Below, in pieces: positions 39,252 to 48,596 of a stretch of 64,000 bases of DNA. Under the pieces are notes generated by a model. It was not told the origin of the DNA, ran no database searches, and saw nothing but the letters and a program-made list of their open reading frames with translations. This DNA is from Colwellia sp. MB02u-6 (GTDB lineage: Bacteria; Pseudomonadota; Gammaproteobacteria; Enterobacterales; Alteromonadaceae): assembly GCF_014077095.1 (NCBI RefSeq), contig NZ_JACGVG010000035.1, positions 248,001 through 312,000 on the forward strand, written 5' to 3'. Positions within the stretch are counted from its first letter, which is position 1. Every line of letters starts with the position of its first letter. Made by a program: the position numbers and the translations under genes.

Positions 39252-41051
39252 ATGGCAACACAAGTGAATATGAAAACGAGTCATGATTGGCAGATGCTAC
39301 AAGCTGTACCTTTGCTTGATGAAATTATTGCACTTTCGCCTGAGCTAAATTTACAGCCGGTCACTGCTGTCGAAAATATTGTTGACGATATTCCTTCCTA
39401 TTGGTTAGAAAAAAATCAGTTAATGAAATTGATGCAAGTGTTAAAACAAGAGTTAGCTCAGCCGTTTGATATGTGTTTTGATCTTACCGCCATCGATGAA
39501 AGCGAACGCGAGCATCAATCACAGTTATCGCAAGCCTTTACAGTTAGCTATCATTTACGCTCATATCAACGTAATCAAGATATTCGCATTAAAGTTGCGC
39601 TGAGTAGGACAGATAAAAGCTTAGAGAGCGTTTGCAGTTTATGGCCTAATGCTAATTGGTACGAACGAGAAGTGTGGGATATGTTTGGTATCGTTTTTGA
39701 AAACCATCCGCATTTAAGCCGAATTTTAATGCCAGATACCTGGCAAGGACACCCCTTACTGAAAACCCATCCCGCGCGTGCAACTGAAATGGACCCGTTC
39801 ACTTTACCACCATACCAACAAGATAAAGAACAAGCGGCGTTGCAATTTAATCCTGAAGCTTGGGGCATGAAGCGACAAAGCAAAGATAGTGACTTTATGT
39901 TTTTAAACCTTGGACCAAATCATCCGAGTGTTCATGGCGCGTTTCGTATTGTATTACAAATGGAAGGCGAAGAAATAGTTGATTGTGTACCCGATATTGG
40001 TTATCACCATCGCGGTGCTGAAAAAATGGGTGAGCGACAATCTTGGCATAGTTATATTCCTTATACCGACCGCATTGATTATCTTGGCGGCGTAATGAAT
40101 AACTTCCCCTATGTAATGGCGGTTGAAAAAATGGCGGGCATTACCGTGCCAGATCGCGCGAAAGTTATTCGTATTATGACCGCAGAAATGTTTCGTATTC
40201 TTAGTCATTTACTATTTTATGGCACTTTTGCGCAAGATCTTGGCGCACTTTCACCTATATTCTATATGTTTATCGACCGTGAAAAGCTCTTTGGTATTAT
40301 TGAAGCCTTTACCGGCGCCCGCATGCATCCGAGTTGGTTCCGCATTGGTGGTGTTGCACAAGACTTGCCAATAGGCTGGGAGGGGTTAGTGCGTGATTAT
40401 GTTAACTACTTACCTAAGCGGCTTGATGAATATGAAAAAATGGTCATGCAAAATTCAATTTTAAAGCAACGTACTGTCGGTATTGGTGCTTATTCTACAC
40501 AAGAAGCAATCGACTGGGGCGTAACGGGTCCAGGATTAAGGGCAACTGGTTTTTCATGGGATCTACGCAAGCAACGGCCGTATGGTGGTTATGATCAATT
40601 TGATTTTGAAGTACCGCTGGGCCACAAGGGTGATTGCTATGATCGTTGTCGGGTGCGTATAGAGGAAATGCGCCAGAGTATTCGCATTATTAAACAGTGC
40701 CTTAACAATATGCCTGAAGGGCCGTACAAAGCTGATCATCCGCAAACTACGCCGCCATTAAAAGATCGCACCATGCGTGATATTGACACCTTAATACCAC
40801 ATTTTCTTAATGTTTCATGGGGGCCTGTGATCCCTGTAGGAGAAGTGTCTATCAGCGTTGAAGCAACGAAAGGTATTATGGCCTATCACCTCATTAGCGA
40901 TGGTAGCACTATGAGTTATCGCACCCGTATTCGCACGCCTAGCTTCCCCCACCTACAAATGTTGCCATTAATTAGCAAGGGACAAATGGTAGCTGATCTT
41001 ATTGCGACACTGGGTAGTGTTGATTATGTGATGGCAGATGTTGACCGATAA
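39252..41051 (+). CDS. nuoC: NADH-quinone oxidoreductase fused subunit C/D
   Basis: A natural fusion of the 30-kDa (NuoC, about 1-190) and 49-kDa (NuoD, about 200-599) subunits, 599 aa, as in E. coli. The C part has [30 protein letters not shown]; the D part has [24 protein letters not shown] and [18 protein letters not shown], which line the quinone cavity. ATG 39252 follows GGGAAG; a TTG one codon earlier is less likely. It works at the junction of the peripheral arm and membrane arm of complex I. Confidence 0.96.
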   Translation: MATQVNMKTSHDWQMLQAVPLLDEIIALSPELNLQPVTAVENIVDDIPSYWLEKNQLMKLMQVLKQELAQPFDMCFDLTAIDESEREHQSQLSQAFTVSYHLRSYQRNQDIRIKVALSRTDKSLESVCSLWPNANWYEREVWDMFGIVFENHPHLSRILMPDTWQGHPLLKTHPARATEMDPFTLPPYQQDKEQAALQFNPEAWGMKRQSKDSDFMFLNLGPNHPSVHGAFRIVLQMEGEEIVDCVPDIGYHHRGAEKMGERQSWHSYIPYTDRIDYLGGVMNNFPYVMAVEKMAGITVPDRAKVIRIMTAEMFRILSHLLFYGTFAQDLGALSPIFYMFIDREKLFGIIEAFTGARMHPSWFRIGGVAQDLPIGWEGLVRDYVNYLPKRLDEYEKMVMQNSILKQRTVGIGAYSTQEAIDWGVTGPGLRATGFSWDLRKQRPYGGYDQFDFEVPLGHKGDCYDRCRVRIEEMRQSIRIIKQCLNNMPEGPYKADHPQTTPPLKDRTMRDIDTLIPHFLNVSWGPVIPVGEVSISVEATKGIMAYHLISDGSTMSYRTRIRTPSFPHLQMLPLISKGQMVADLIATLGSVDYVMADVDR

Positions 41052-41166
41052 ATTTTTAAGGTTTTTTAATAGCAGTAAGGTCAATATTGAAAAATATAGT
41101 TAAGTGAGTAATACCAAGATTTTCAGATTTTTTTGACAACAAATACTTGTTAATAAAGAGATAGTG

Positions 41167-41691
41167 ATGGAAAAAATCAACACCACAGTAATTGATTATC
41201 AGCATTATTTAACGGCACCTGAAATTGCTGCTATTGAGCATGAGGCCAGTATTATGGAAACGCGTGAAGCTGCTGGTATTGAAGCACTTAAAGTGGTGCA
41301 AGCACATCGTGGTTGGATCAGTGATGAAAGCCTTTTTGCGATCAGTGACTTGTTATCGGTTCCCATTGCGCAACTTGAAGGGGTAGCTACCTTCTATAAT
41401 TTAATTTACCGACAACCTGTTGGTCAATACGTTATCCACTTGTGTGACAGCATCGCTTGTCATTTAACTGGCGCAGACTCAGTGTTTGTCGCGATTAAAC
41501 AGTACTTAAACATCGACTATGGCCAAACAACAACCGATGGAAAATTCACGCTACTTTCGAATGCTTGTTTAGGTGGCTGTGATAAAGCGCCCGTGATGAT
41601 GATTGGCATCGAGCATTATCAGCACTTAAGCCCAGAAAGCGCTGTTGATATTTTACAACAGCTTGCGGCTAAGGGAGAAGTTAATGGCTGA
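41167..41691 (+). CDS. nuoE: NADH-quinone oxidoreductase subunit E ([2Fe-2S] N1a)
   Basis: A 174-aa peripheral subunit with the thioredoxin-like [2Fe-2S] motif: CDSIAC and, 36 or so residues later, CLGGC. The N-terminal helical region contains EAAGIEALKVVQAHRGWISDESL. ATG 41167 is preferred over the overlapping GTG 41164. It overlaps the start of nuoF by 8 bases. A 112-base gap separates it from nuoCD. Confidence 0.95.
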   Translation: MEKINTTVIDYQHYLTAPEIAAIEHEASIMETREAAGIEALKVVQAHRGWISDESLFAISDLLSVPIAQLEGVATFYNLIYRQPVGQYVIHLCDSIACHLTGADSVFVAIKQYLNIDYGQTTTDGKFTLLSNACLGGCDKAPVMMIGIEHYQHLSPESAVDILQQLAAKGEVNG

Positions 41692-43114
41692 ACATAGCTC
41701 AAATCATCCCTTGAAGCCGTTAACCCAATGGGTGAATTTGCAACAGCCGTTGTCATTTGACGATTATTGCCAAGCTGGCGGTTATCAAGGATCAAAAGTT
41801 GCGCTGCAATATTCGCCAAATGAAGTCCTTGAAATTGTTAAAAATTCAGGCCTAAAAGGGCGGGGTGGTGCAGGTTTTCCAACTGGTATGAAATGGAGTT
41901 TTGTGCCTATGTTTACTGATGGTGATGAAGAGGTGTTGGATAATAAATATTTAGTCGCCAATGCCGATGAAATGGAGCCCGGGACATTTAAAGATAGGTT
42001 TTTACTTGAAGGTGTGCCGCATCAGTTGGTTGAAGCTATAATTATCGCGGCTTACACCATTGGCGCGAACAAAGCTTATATTTTTCTGCGTGGTGAATAT
42101 TATTTAGCGGCAAAGCGCTTACAAGATGCGATTGACCAAGCGTACCAAAATAATTGGCTTGGTGAAAAAATTCAAGGCAGTTCATATTCAATGGATTTAT
42201 ACATCCATTGTAGTGCCGGTCGATATATTTGTGGCGAAGAAACCGCCTTGATAAATGCGCTGGAAGGTAAGCGAGCCATCCCCAGAGCCAAGCCACCATT
42301 TCCGCAAGTCAGTGGTTTATTTGGCAAACCTACCATAGTGAACAATGTTGAGACCTTATGTAATTTACCGCACATTTTAAAAAATGGTATCGCATGGTTT
42401 CAGGCTATTTCTCCTAACAGTGATGCTGGTAGTAAAATTTACAGTGCTTGTGGGCGGGTGAAAAATCCAGGCTTGTGGGAGCTTCCTATGGGGCCAACCT
42501 TGGGGGAGGTGTTATATGACTATGCAGGTGGTATGCAAGATGGCTTGAAATTTAGAGGTTTACTACCGGGTGGTGCATCGACTGACTTTCTAGTGGCAGA
42601 GCATTTAGATACGAAAATGGATTTTGACTCTATCGCTAAAGTGGGTAGTCGTTTAGGCACTGGAGGCTTGATTGTTTTAGATGATAAAAATTGTCCTGTG
42701 GCTATGGTATTAAATTTGATGCGCTTTTTTGCCCAAGAGTCTTGTGGTTGGTGCACGCCTTGTCGAGATGGCACGCCTTGGGCTGTTGAAGTACTAACGC
42801 GTATTGAGCATGGCCAAGGAAAAATAAAAGATTTAGAGACCTTAGCTAAACTCTGTGATTTTATGTGGATAGGTAAAACCCATTGCGCATTGGCTCCGGG
42901 AGCAGTAGAGCCGTTAAGAAGTGCTTTAAAATATTTTCATGATGATTTTTTGCAACATATTGAGCATGGATGTTGTCATTATAATCCGTCAATGACAGCT
43001 AAACGCACTAAAGTATCGCAAGCTCAATTAACACAAAGTGAAGCCGAGCAAGTTATATCCGCTAATTCGACTCAAGCAAGCTATTCACCTCAATCACCAA
43101 AGGCAGGGCAATAA
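41684..43114 (+). CDS. nuoF: NADH-quinone oxidoreductase subunit F (NADH/FMN, N3)
   Basis: Binds NADH and FMN and starts electron flow. GRGGAGFPTGMKWSF is the NADH-binding glycine-rich loop, NADEMEPGTFKDRFLLEG the FMN region, and ESCGWCTPCRDGTPW with a later THCALAPGA hold the N3 [4Fe-4S] cluster. I chose ATG 41684 (476 aa, AGAAG upstream), which overlaps nuoE by 8 bases; the longer frame from 41645 lies inside nuoE. The C-terminus is about 30 residues longer than in E. coli (445 aa) and ends in a polar tail. Confidence 0.96.
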   Translation: MAEHSSNHPLKPLTQWVNLQQPLSFDDYCQAGGYQGSKVALQYSPNEVLEIVKNSGLKGRGGAGFPTGMKWSFVPMFTDGDEEVLDNKYLVANADEMEPGTFKDRFLLEGVPHQLVEAIIIAAYTIGANKAYIFLRGEYYLAAKRLQDAIDQAYQNNWLGEKIQGSSYSMDLYIHCSAGRYICGEETALINALEGKRAIPRAKPPFPQVSGLFGKPTIVNNVETLCNLPHILKNGIAWFQAISPNSDAGSKIYSACGRVKNPGLWELPMGPTLGEVLYDYAGGMQDGLKFRGLLPGGASTDFLVAEHLDTKMDFDSIAKVGSRLGTGGLIVLDDKNCPVAMVLNLMRFFAQESCGWCTPCRDGTPWAVEVLTRIEHGQGKIKDLETLAKLCDFMWIGKTHCALAPGAVEPLRSALKYFHDDFLQHIEHGCCHYNPSMTAKRTKVSQAQLTQSEAEQVISANSTQASYSPQSPKAGQ

Positions 43115-43115
43115 T

Positions 43116-46100
43116 ATGAATGAAAATAAAGTAACTATTTTCATTGATGACGTGCCTTATCGCCTCAGCAAAGAAGATAATTTGCTGGCTGGGGTGTTAT
43201 CACAAAAATTAAACTTGCCCTATTTCTGCTGGCATCCTGCTATGGGATCGGTTGGTGCTTGTCGTCAGTGCGCTGTTACGCAGTTCCAAGATAAACAAGA
43301 TCAACGTGGCCGCATTATTATGGCTTGTATTACCCCAGTTACTGACGGTATGCGCATTAGTATTAAAAATAAAGCGGCTAGTGAGTTTCGCGAACAAGTG
43401 ATCGCCGCAATGATGACTAATCATCCCCACGATTGCCCAGTTTGTGCTGAGGGGGGCGAATGCCATTTACAAGATATGACGGTAATGACCGGCCACAGCG
43501 TACGGGAATATCAAGGCACAAAACGCACCTTCACTAATCAATATTTAGGTGAATTGGTTGGCCACGAAATGAACCGTTGTATTACCTGTTATCGCTGTAC
43601 GCGTTTTTATAATGACTATGCTGGCGGCAAGGACTTTGGTGTTTATGGTTCAAAAAACCAAGTGTACTTTGGTCGCCAGTCTGATGGTGCTTTGGAAAGT
43701 GAATTTAGCGGTAACTTAGTGGAAGTTTGCCCAACTGGCGTGTTCACCAATAAAGTTTTCTCATCGCACTATACCCGCAAATGGGATCTACAATCTGCAC
43801 CGTCGATTTGTAGCCATTGCTCTGTGGGTTGCAACCTGAGTATTGGTGAACGCTATGGTTCGGTGCGTCGGGTGATGAATCGCTACAATGCTGATATTAA
43901 TGGCTATTTTATCTGTGATCGTGGTCGTTATGGTATTGGCTTTGTTAATGGCGAGCAGCGTATTAGGCAAACTAAAGGTATTTCGCAACAGTCACCTGTA
44001 GCCTTAACTACATTAGATGTTGCAAAAGCCTTGTCGCATTTTAGAAAAAAACAATTTATTGGTATTGGCTCTGCTCGTGCTTCATTAGAAGCTAATTTCT
44101 ATTTAAAAAATATTGTTGGCGCTGAGCATTTTAGCCCGGGATATAACGATGCAGAGATGAAAGTGGTGGCGCAACATGGACAATTACTGGCTTCAAACAA
44201 AGCACCCAGCCTTGCTGATATTGAACGCAGTGACTTTATTTTTGTTATTGCTGAAGATATTAGCCAAACCGCGCCGAGAATGGCTTTGTCGGTGCGCCAA
44301 GCATTGCACAATGCCGCTAAAGCTAAAGCTGAAAAAATAGGCATTGCGTCATGGCAAGACAGCGCGGTGCGAACCATTGGTGGTAGATTACTGTCACCGT
44401 TATTTTCCCTGCAAAGTACCAGTACTAGACTCGATGATGTTTGTGAGCAAGCGTTACTTTTACCTGTAAAGCAAATATCAAAATGTTTAGCGATACTGGA
44501 AAAGCTTTTAGAACTTGCCAATGTTCAAACTATTAATAATGACCAAACCCTAGCACAAACCGTTAAGCACTTAGCTGAGCAAGATCAGTTGAGCGCGACT
44601 GAACAAGGCTTTATTGTCTCTATTTATAAAGCCTTACGTAAAGCCAATAAGCCGTTATTTATTTCAGGTACTAGTGGTGTTTGTGCCAAAGTACTGAGTA
44701 ATATTGCCAACTTAATGTCGGTGTTTAAAGCGCAAAATAACCTAAGGGTACCAGCGTTAATTATTGTACCTCCGTGCAGTAACAGTGTTGGGTTATTATC
44801 GATTTTAGATGAAAAATCGTTATCTATTGAGCAAGTCTTAGCAGAGCTTAATAACCCAGATAAAAGCTATCAAGGACTGATCTTACTCGAGCAAGAACTG
44901 GCAAATCTCTCGGCGGTTCAAATCACGCAGCTACGAAAATCAGCGCAAACCTTGATTGTGTTAGATCACTCAGCGCACCGACTTTCAAATCTTGCCGATA
45001 TTGTTCTACCGGTTGCGGCGGTTAGCGAAGGAGATGGTCATTATGTAAATTACCAAGGCCGAGCACAACAGTTTTTTCAAGTGCATCCTCCTGTTTTGCC
45101 CATACAAGAAAGCTGGCGTTGGTTAGATAATATTGCCGATATTATTGGTATAAAAGTAATCAGTAAAGCCTCAGAGGCAAGTGAACTTGAGCCAAATTAC
45201 TACACTCAAGTCGTCACTAAAAAAACTTCATATAAATCACTGACTCAGTTACATCAATTTTTTATCGACACTTATGCTCAATGGGTAAAGTTAATAACAA
45301 AAGAGGAAGACGAAACAAAGCGTGATATGACCCAGCAAAAAGCTATTGCGAGAATGAGTCACCGAGCCAGTGGCCGTACAGCTCAAATGGCTAATATTAC
45401 GGTACATGAAGCAAAAACTACCAAAAAAAATGATGATAATTTTACTTTTTCAATGGAAGGACGAACTGTTGGGCAAAGTAGCGATATGCCTTTTACTTGG
45501 TCACCAGGGTGGAATTCAAATCAAGCGATTGGCCAATTTCAAACAGAAATTAATGGTCAATTATTGAAGGCAAGAGCCGCAGCATTTATCCCATTATCAA
45601 GCGCATTATTCAATAACCCTTGCTGGCGATTAACTAAGAGTATTAAAAAGAGTACTTTTGAAAGTGAGTCTGCTGACAATACTCTAGCTAAAAAAAATAC
45701 GGCGAATCACTTAACTTATGTTCAACAAAAAAATATTTATTTCAGTGAGTGGCAAGCATCGCTCACTGCTGAATTTCAAATGCTGCGACAAAGTAATCGA
45801 ATCTATATTAATGCTAAGACAGCTCAGCAAGCTGAGGTTACAAAAGGCCAGTGGGGTAAAATTATTTTTTCAGCTACAAACGAAAAAATGCTATTGGTTA
45901 GTCAAACTGTCATCAGTCAAATCTTTATTGTTAATGATTTGCCTGACACTTTAGTGTTTGGCAATTTCGCCCTCTGTCAGTCGCTGCACCATCAACTAGA
46001 AATGACAATATCCTTAGCGTGTGAGCAAGAAATTGCTGATTATCTTGCTCAATTTAATGATGGGTTGATAGCGGCGAAAAAAAGTAAAGAAAATATACTT

Positions 46101-46169
46101 GAGAGCTTGAAGATAAAGGATCAAACCATTCCTATTCGACTGTTTTCAGGAGGGTTGAATGATGGCTGA
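43116..46169 (+). CDS. nuoG: NADH-quinone oxidoreductase subunit G
   Basis: Largest subunit of complex I, 1017 aa, about 110 longer than E. coli (908). The N-terminal [2Fe-2S] motif (CWHPAMGSVGACRQC), the H-x3-C motif HPHDCPVCAEGGEC for N5, CITCYRC with CPTG for N4, and CSHCSVGC plus a Cys 28 residues on for N7 are all present. A molybdopterin-oxidoreductase-like domain without obvious cofactor ligands fills the rest. The start ATG 43116 lies one base after the nuoF stop. The extra length is in the less conserved second half (after about residue 700), rich in Lys, Ser and Thr. Confidence 0.95.
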   Translation: MNENKVTIFIDDVPYRLSKEDNLLAGVLSQKLNLPYFCWHPAMGSVGACRQCAVTQFQDKQDQRGRIIMACITPVTDGMRISIKNKAASEFREQVIAAMMTNHPHDCPVCAEGGECHLQDMTVMTGHSVREYQGTKRTFTNQYLGELVGHEMNRCITCYRCTRFYNDYAGGKDFGVYGSKNQVYFGRQSDGALESEFSGNLVEVCPTGVFTNKVFSSHYTRKWDLQSAPSICSHCSVGCNLSIGERYGSVRRVMNRYNADINGYFICDRGRYGIGFVNGEQRIRQTKGISQQSPVALTTLDVAKALSHFRKKQFIGIGSARASLEANFYLKNIVGAEHFSPGYNDAEMKVVAQHGQLLASNKAPSLADIERSDFIFVIAEDISQTAPRMALSVRQALHNAAKAKAEKIGIASWQDSAVRTIGGRLLSPLFSLQSTSTRLDDVCEQALLLPVKQISKCLAILEKLLELANVQTINNDQTLAQTVKHLAEQDQLSATEQGFIVSIYKALRKANKPLFISGTSGVCAKVLSNIANLMSVFKAQNNLRVPALIIVPPCSNSVGLLSILDEKSLSIEQVLAELNNPDKSYQGLILLEQELANLSAVQITQLRKSAQTLIVLDHSAHRLSNLADIVLPVAAVSEGDGHYVNYQGRAQQFFQVHPPVLPIQESWRWLDNIADIIGIKVISKASEASELEPNYYTQVVTKKTSYKSLTQLHQFFIDTYAQWVKLITKEEDETKRDMTQQKAIARMSHRASGRTAQMANITVHEAKTTKKNDDNFTFSMEGRTVGQSSDMPFTWSPGWNSNQAIGQFQTEINGQLLKARAAAFIPLSSALFNNPCWRLTKSIKKSTFESESADNTLAKKNTANHLTYVQQKNIYFSEWQASLTAEFQMLRQSNRIYINAKTAQQAEVTKGQWGKIIFSATNEKMLLVSQTVISQIFIVNDLPDTLVFGNFALCQSLHHQLEMTISLACEQEIADYLAQFNDGLIAAKKSKENILESLKIKDQTIPIRLFSGGLNDG

Positions 46170-47133
46170 CACGCTTTGGAAACTATTTGAAATAACCACT
46201 ATTATCGCTTTGCTTATCCCTATAGCCGCGATGTTGGTATGGGTTGAGCGTCGAATGATAGGTATATGGCAAGACCGTTGTGGTCCAAATCGCGTTGGGC
46301 CATTTGGTGTTTTACAATCATTGGCAGATTTATTGAAAATTCTTGGTAAAGAAGATTGGATCCCACCTTTTAGTGATTGTTTAGTGTTTGTGCTAGCACC
46401 AGTTATTGGTGCGATGTGCGTCTTAATGAGTTTTGCAGTAGTCCCGTTTTCTCCAAGTATTGGCGTTTCAGACTTAAATATTGGTTTATTGTTTTTTCTC
46501 GCTATGGCCTCGCTCGCTGTTTATAGCGTGGTGTTAGCAGGTTGGGCGTCAAACTCTAAGTATGCGCTGTTAGGGGGCATGAGAGCAGCGGCTCAAACTG
46601 TTAGTTATGAAGTATTTATGGGCTTGTCTGTGATGGGGGTGGTGTTACTCACTGGTAGCTTTAACTTACGTGAAATTGTCTTAGCGCAGACTGATGGCTG
46701 GCTTATTCAATCGCAATTTGTTGGTTTTTTTATTTTTTTAGTCGCTGGTATTGCTGAAAGCCACCGACTGCCTTTTGATTTGCCGGAAGCTGAAACTGAA
46801 CTCACGGCGGGTTTTCATACCGAATATTCTGGGCTGAAATTTGCCTTATTTTTTCTCGGTGAGTATTTAAGCGTCACCTTAATATCAGCCATGTCAGTGG
46901 TACTTTTTTTTGGCGGTTGGTTAATGCCAGAGCCGCTTGCTTCATTGTTGCCTCCACTGCTGTGGTTTATTATTAAAGTCATGTTTTTTGTAATGTTTTT
47001 TATTCTTTTGAGAACATCATTACCACGGCCACGTTTTGATCAACTACTTAAGTTTGGCTGGGTAGTGATGTTACCTTTAGCGTTATTAAACCTTTTAGTC
47101 ACTGCAGTATTGCGCTTAACAGGAGTGATATAA
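46159..47133 (+). CDS. nuoH: NADH-quinone oxidoreductase subunit H
   Basis: A 324-aa membrane subunit with eight helices that forms the quinone tunnel with NuoB and NuoD. Signatures are ERRMIGIWQDRCGPNRVGPFG and the acidic loop AESHRLPFDLPEAETELTAGFHTEYSG. It overlaps nuoG by 11 bases. AGGAGGG lies before both ATG 46159 and ATG 46162. Confidence 0.96.
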   Translation: MMADTLWKLFEITTIIALLIPIAAMLVWVERRMIGIWQDRCGPNRVGPFGVLQSLADLLKILGKEDWIPPFSDCLVFVLAPVIGAMCVLMSFAVVPFSPSIGVSDLNIGLLFFLAMASLAVYSVVLAGWASNSKYALLGGMRAAAQTVSYEVFMGLSVMGVVLLTGSFNLREIVLAQTDGWLIQSQFVGFFIFLVAGIAESHRLPFDLPEAETELTAGFHTEYSGLKFALFFLGEYLSVTLISAMSVVLFFGGWLMPEPLASLLPPLLWFIIKVMFFVMFFILLRTSLPRPRFDQLLKFGWVVMLPLALLNLLVTAVLRLTGVI

Positions 47134-47135
47134 CT

Positions 47136-47198
47136 ATGATTAATTATAGGCAAACTTATGTGGTTACTTTTAAGGTAAATGGGGGTAGTAATGTTTAG
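47136..47198 (+). CDS. 20-aa mini-ORF bridging nuoH and nuoI (possible coupling leader)
   Basis: ATG 47136, TAG 47196-47198, product starts [15 protein letters not shown] lies about ten bases upstream. The stop falls 5 bases past the preferred nuoI ATG (47191), so ribosomes leaving it could restart on nuoI. It could be chance; 20 codons is too short to judge by composition. Confidence 0.2.
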   Translation: MINYRQTYVVTFKVNGGSNV

Positions 47199-47706
47199 TC
47201 AACTTCGAACCCTGTGGTTAGTGCTCAAACACACGTTTACCAAAGCTGATACGGTACAGTATCCAGAAGAAAAACCTTATTTATCGCCAAGGTACCGAGG
47301 TCGCATTGTGTTGACACGAGACCCTGATGGCGAAGAGCGCTGTGTCGCTTGTAATCTTTGCGCGGTTGCTTGTCCGGTTGACTGTATTGCCTTGCAACAA
47401 GTAGTTGATGACGATGGCCGTAAACGTGCTGATTTTTTTCGTATTAACTTTTCACGTTGTATTTTATGTGGATTTTGTGAAGAAGCTTGTCCTACCTATG
47501 CCATTCAGTTAACCCCGGATGTGGAATTGGCAGAATACGATAGGCAAAACTTAGTTTATGAAAAACAGCACCTACTCATTAATGGCCCAGGTAAATATCC
47601 AGATTATAGCTTTTATCAACAGTCAGGCATTGCGATTTTGGGTAAAGGTAAGGGACAAGCGGAGCAGGAAAGACCACCCATTGATATTAAAGGATTAATG
47701 CCATGA
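47191..47706 (+). CDS. nuoI: NADH-quinone oxidoreductase subunit I (N6a/N6b)
   Basis: Ferredoxin-like subunit with two [4Fe-4S] clusters: [12 protein letters not shown] and [12 protein letters not shown]. The [21 protein letters not shown] stretch is highly conserved. I prefer ATG 47191 (171 aa), which has GGGGG five bases upstream; ATG 47179 would add four residues but its AAGG is too close. It is followed by a 54-base gap to nuoJ that contains a 22-codon frame. Confidence 0.95.
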   Translation: MFSQLRTLWLVLKHTFTKADTVQYPEEKPYLSPRYRGRIVLTRDPDGEERCVACNLCAVACPVDCIALQQVVDDDGRKRADFFRINFSRCILCGFCEEACPTYAIQLTPDVELAEYDRQNLVYEKQHLLINGPGKYPDYSFYQQSGIAILGKGKGQAEQERPPIDIKGLMP

Positions 47707-47771
47707 ATCGCGAATTATTTATGTTATATAAAGCTAAAAACAGTAGCAAGGAGAGAGAAAATGTTAGTTAA
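47703..47771 (+). CDS. 22-aa mini-ORF bridging nuoI and nuoJ (possible coupling leader)
   Basis: ATG 47703 overlaps the nuoI TGA (ATGA) and AAGGA lies eight bases upstream. It ends with TAA at 47769-47771, just past the nuoJ ATG (47761). Product starts [10 protein letters not shown]. As with the frame between nuoH and nuoI it may only carry ribosomes across the gap. Confidence 0.2.
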   Translation: MNRELFMLYKAKNSSKERENVS

Positions 47772-48291
47772 TTTAACCTCAATTGAAAGCTTATTTTATC
47801 TTGCTGGTTTGGTTGCGTTCATTGCTAGTTTAAAGGTGGTTACTGGCCATAATACCGTACACGCTTTGTTGTATTTAGTGGTGTCGTTATTAGCTGTTGC
47901 GGTTTGCTTTTATTTAATGGGAGCACCCTTTGCTGCTGGGTTAGAAGTGATTGTTTATGCAGGTGCAATTTTAGTGTTGTTTGTTTTTGCTGTACTGATG
48001 TTTGGCTTAGGTAAAGATGAAACAACAAACGCACCTAAGCATACAGGTTTAGCTAATATGCTGGGAGCGATGTTGTTGGCATTTGCGCTGCTAGTGGAAA
48101 TTGTTGTGATTATTAATAATGCTGATATGCAACAAAAATTACAAGCGAGCGTTATTAGCCCAAAAGACGTGGGTATTATGCTGTATGGCCCCTATTTGCT
48201 TGCCGTTGAAATTGCTTCCTTCCTGCTTTTATCAGGTTTACTCGCCGGTTATCACTATGCAAAACCCGATGTTACTGGGAGGCCACTATGA
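47761..48291 (+). CDS. nuoJ: NADH-quinone oxidoreductase subunit J
   Basis: A 176-aa membrane subunit with five helices. HNTVHALLYLVVSLLAVAVCFYLMGAPFAAGLEVIVYAGAI is the conserved core, with the glutamate in LEVIVYAG on the proton path. AAGGAGAG lies upstream of the ATG. It overlaps nuoK by 4 bases. Confidence 0.95.
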   Translation: MLVNLTSIESLFYLAGLVAFIASLKVVTGHNTVHALLYLVVSLLAVAVCFYLMGAPFAAGLEVIVYAGAILVLFVFAVLMFGLGKDETTNAPKHTGLANMLGAMLLAFALLVEIVVIINNADMQQKLQASVISPKDVGIMLYGPYLLAVEIASFLLLSGLLAGYHYAKPDVTGRPL

Positions 48292-48596
48292 CCACTATTC
48301 CCTTGTTTCATGTGCTTATTTTATCAAGTCTATTATTTGTCATTGGCTTTTTTGGTGTGGTGGCAAGGAAAAACACGTTATTTATGTTGATGAGTTTAGA
48401 AATTATGCTAAATGCTGTTGGCGTTGCTTTTATCGGTGCAGGCAGTGTTTGGCAACAAGCGGATGGGCAGGTGATGTTTATTTTAATTTTAACACTTGCC
48501 GCTGCCGAAGTCGCCGTAGGGTTAGCGTTACTAATCCGTATGCAAAAAAAACATCACTCTTTAGATATTGATTTGTTAAATCAGATGAAGGGGTAA
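48288..48596 (+). CDS. nuoK: NADH-quinone oxidoreductase subunit K
   Basis: A 102-aa subunit with three membrane helices related to MrpC. The conserved glutamates are in LMSLEIMLNAVGVAF and in LAAAEVAVGLAL. ATG overlaps the nuoJ stop (ATGA) and the stop overlaps the nuoL ATG (TAATG). E. coli NuoK is 100 aa. Confidence 0.95.
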   Translation: MTTIPLFHVLILSSLLFVIGFFGVVARKNTLFMLMSLEIMLNAVGVAFIGAGSVWQQADGQVMFILILTLAAAEVAVGLALLIRMQKKHHSLDIDLLNQMKG

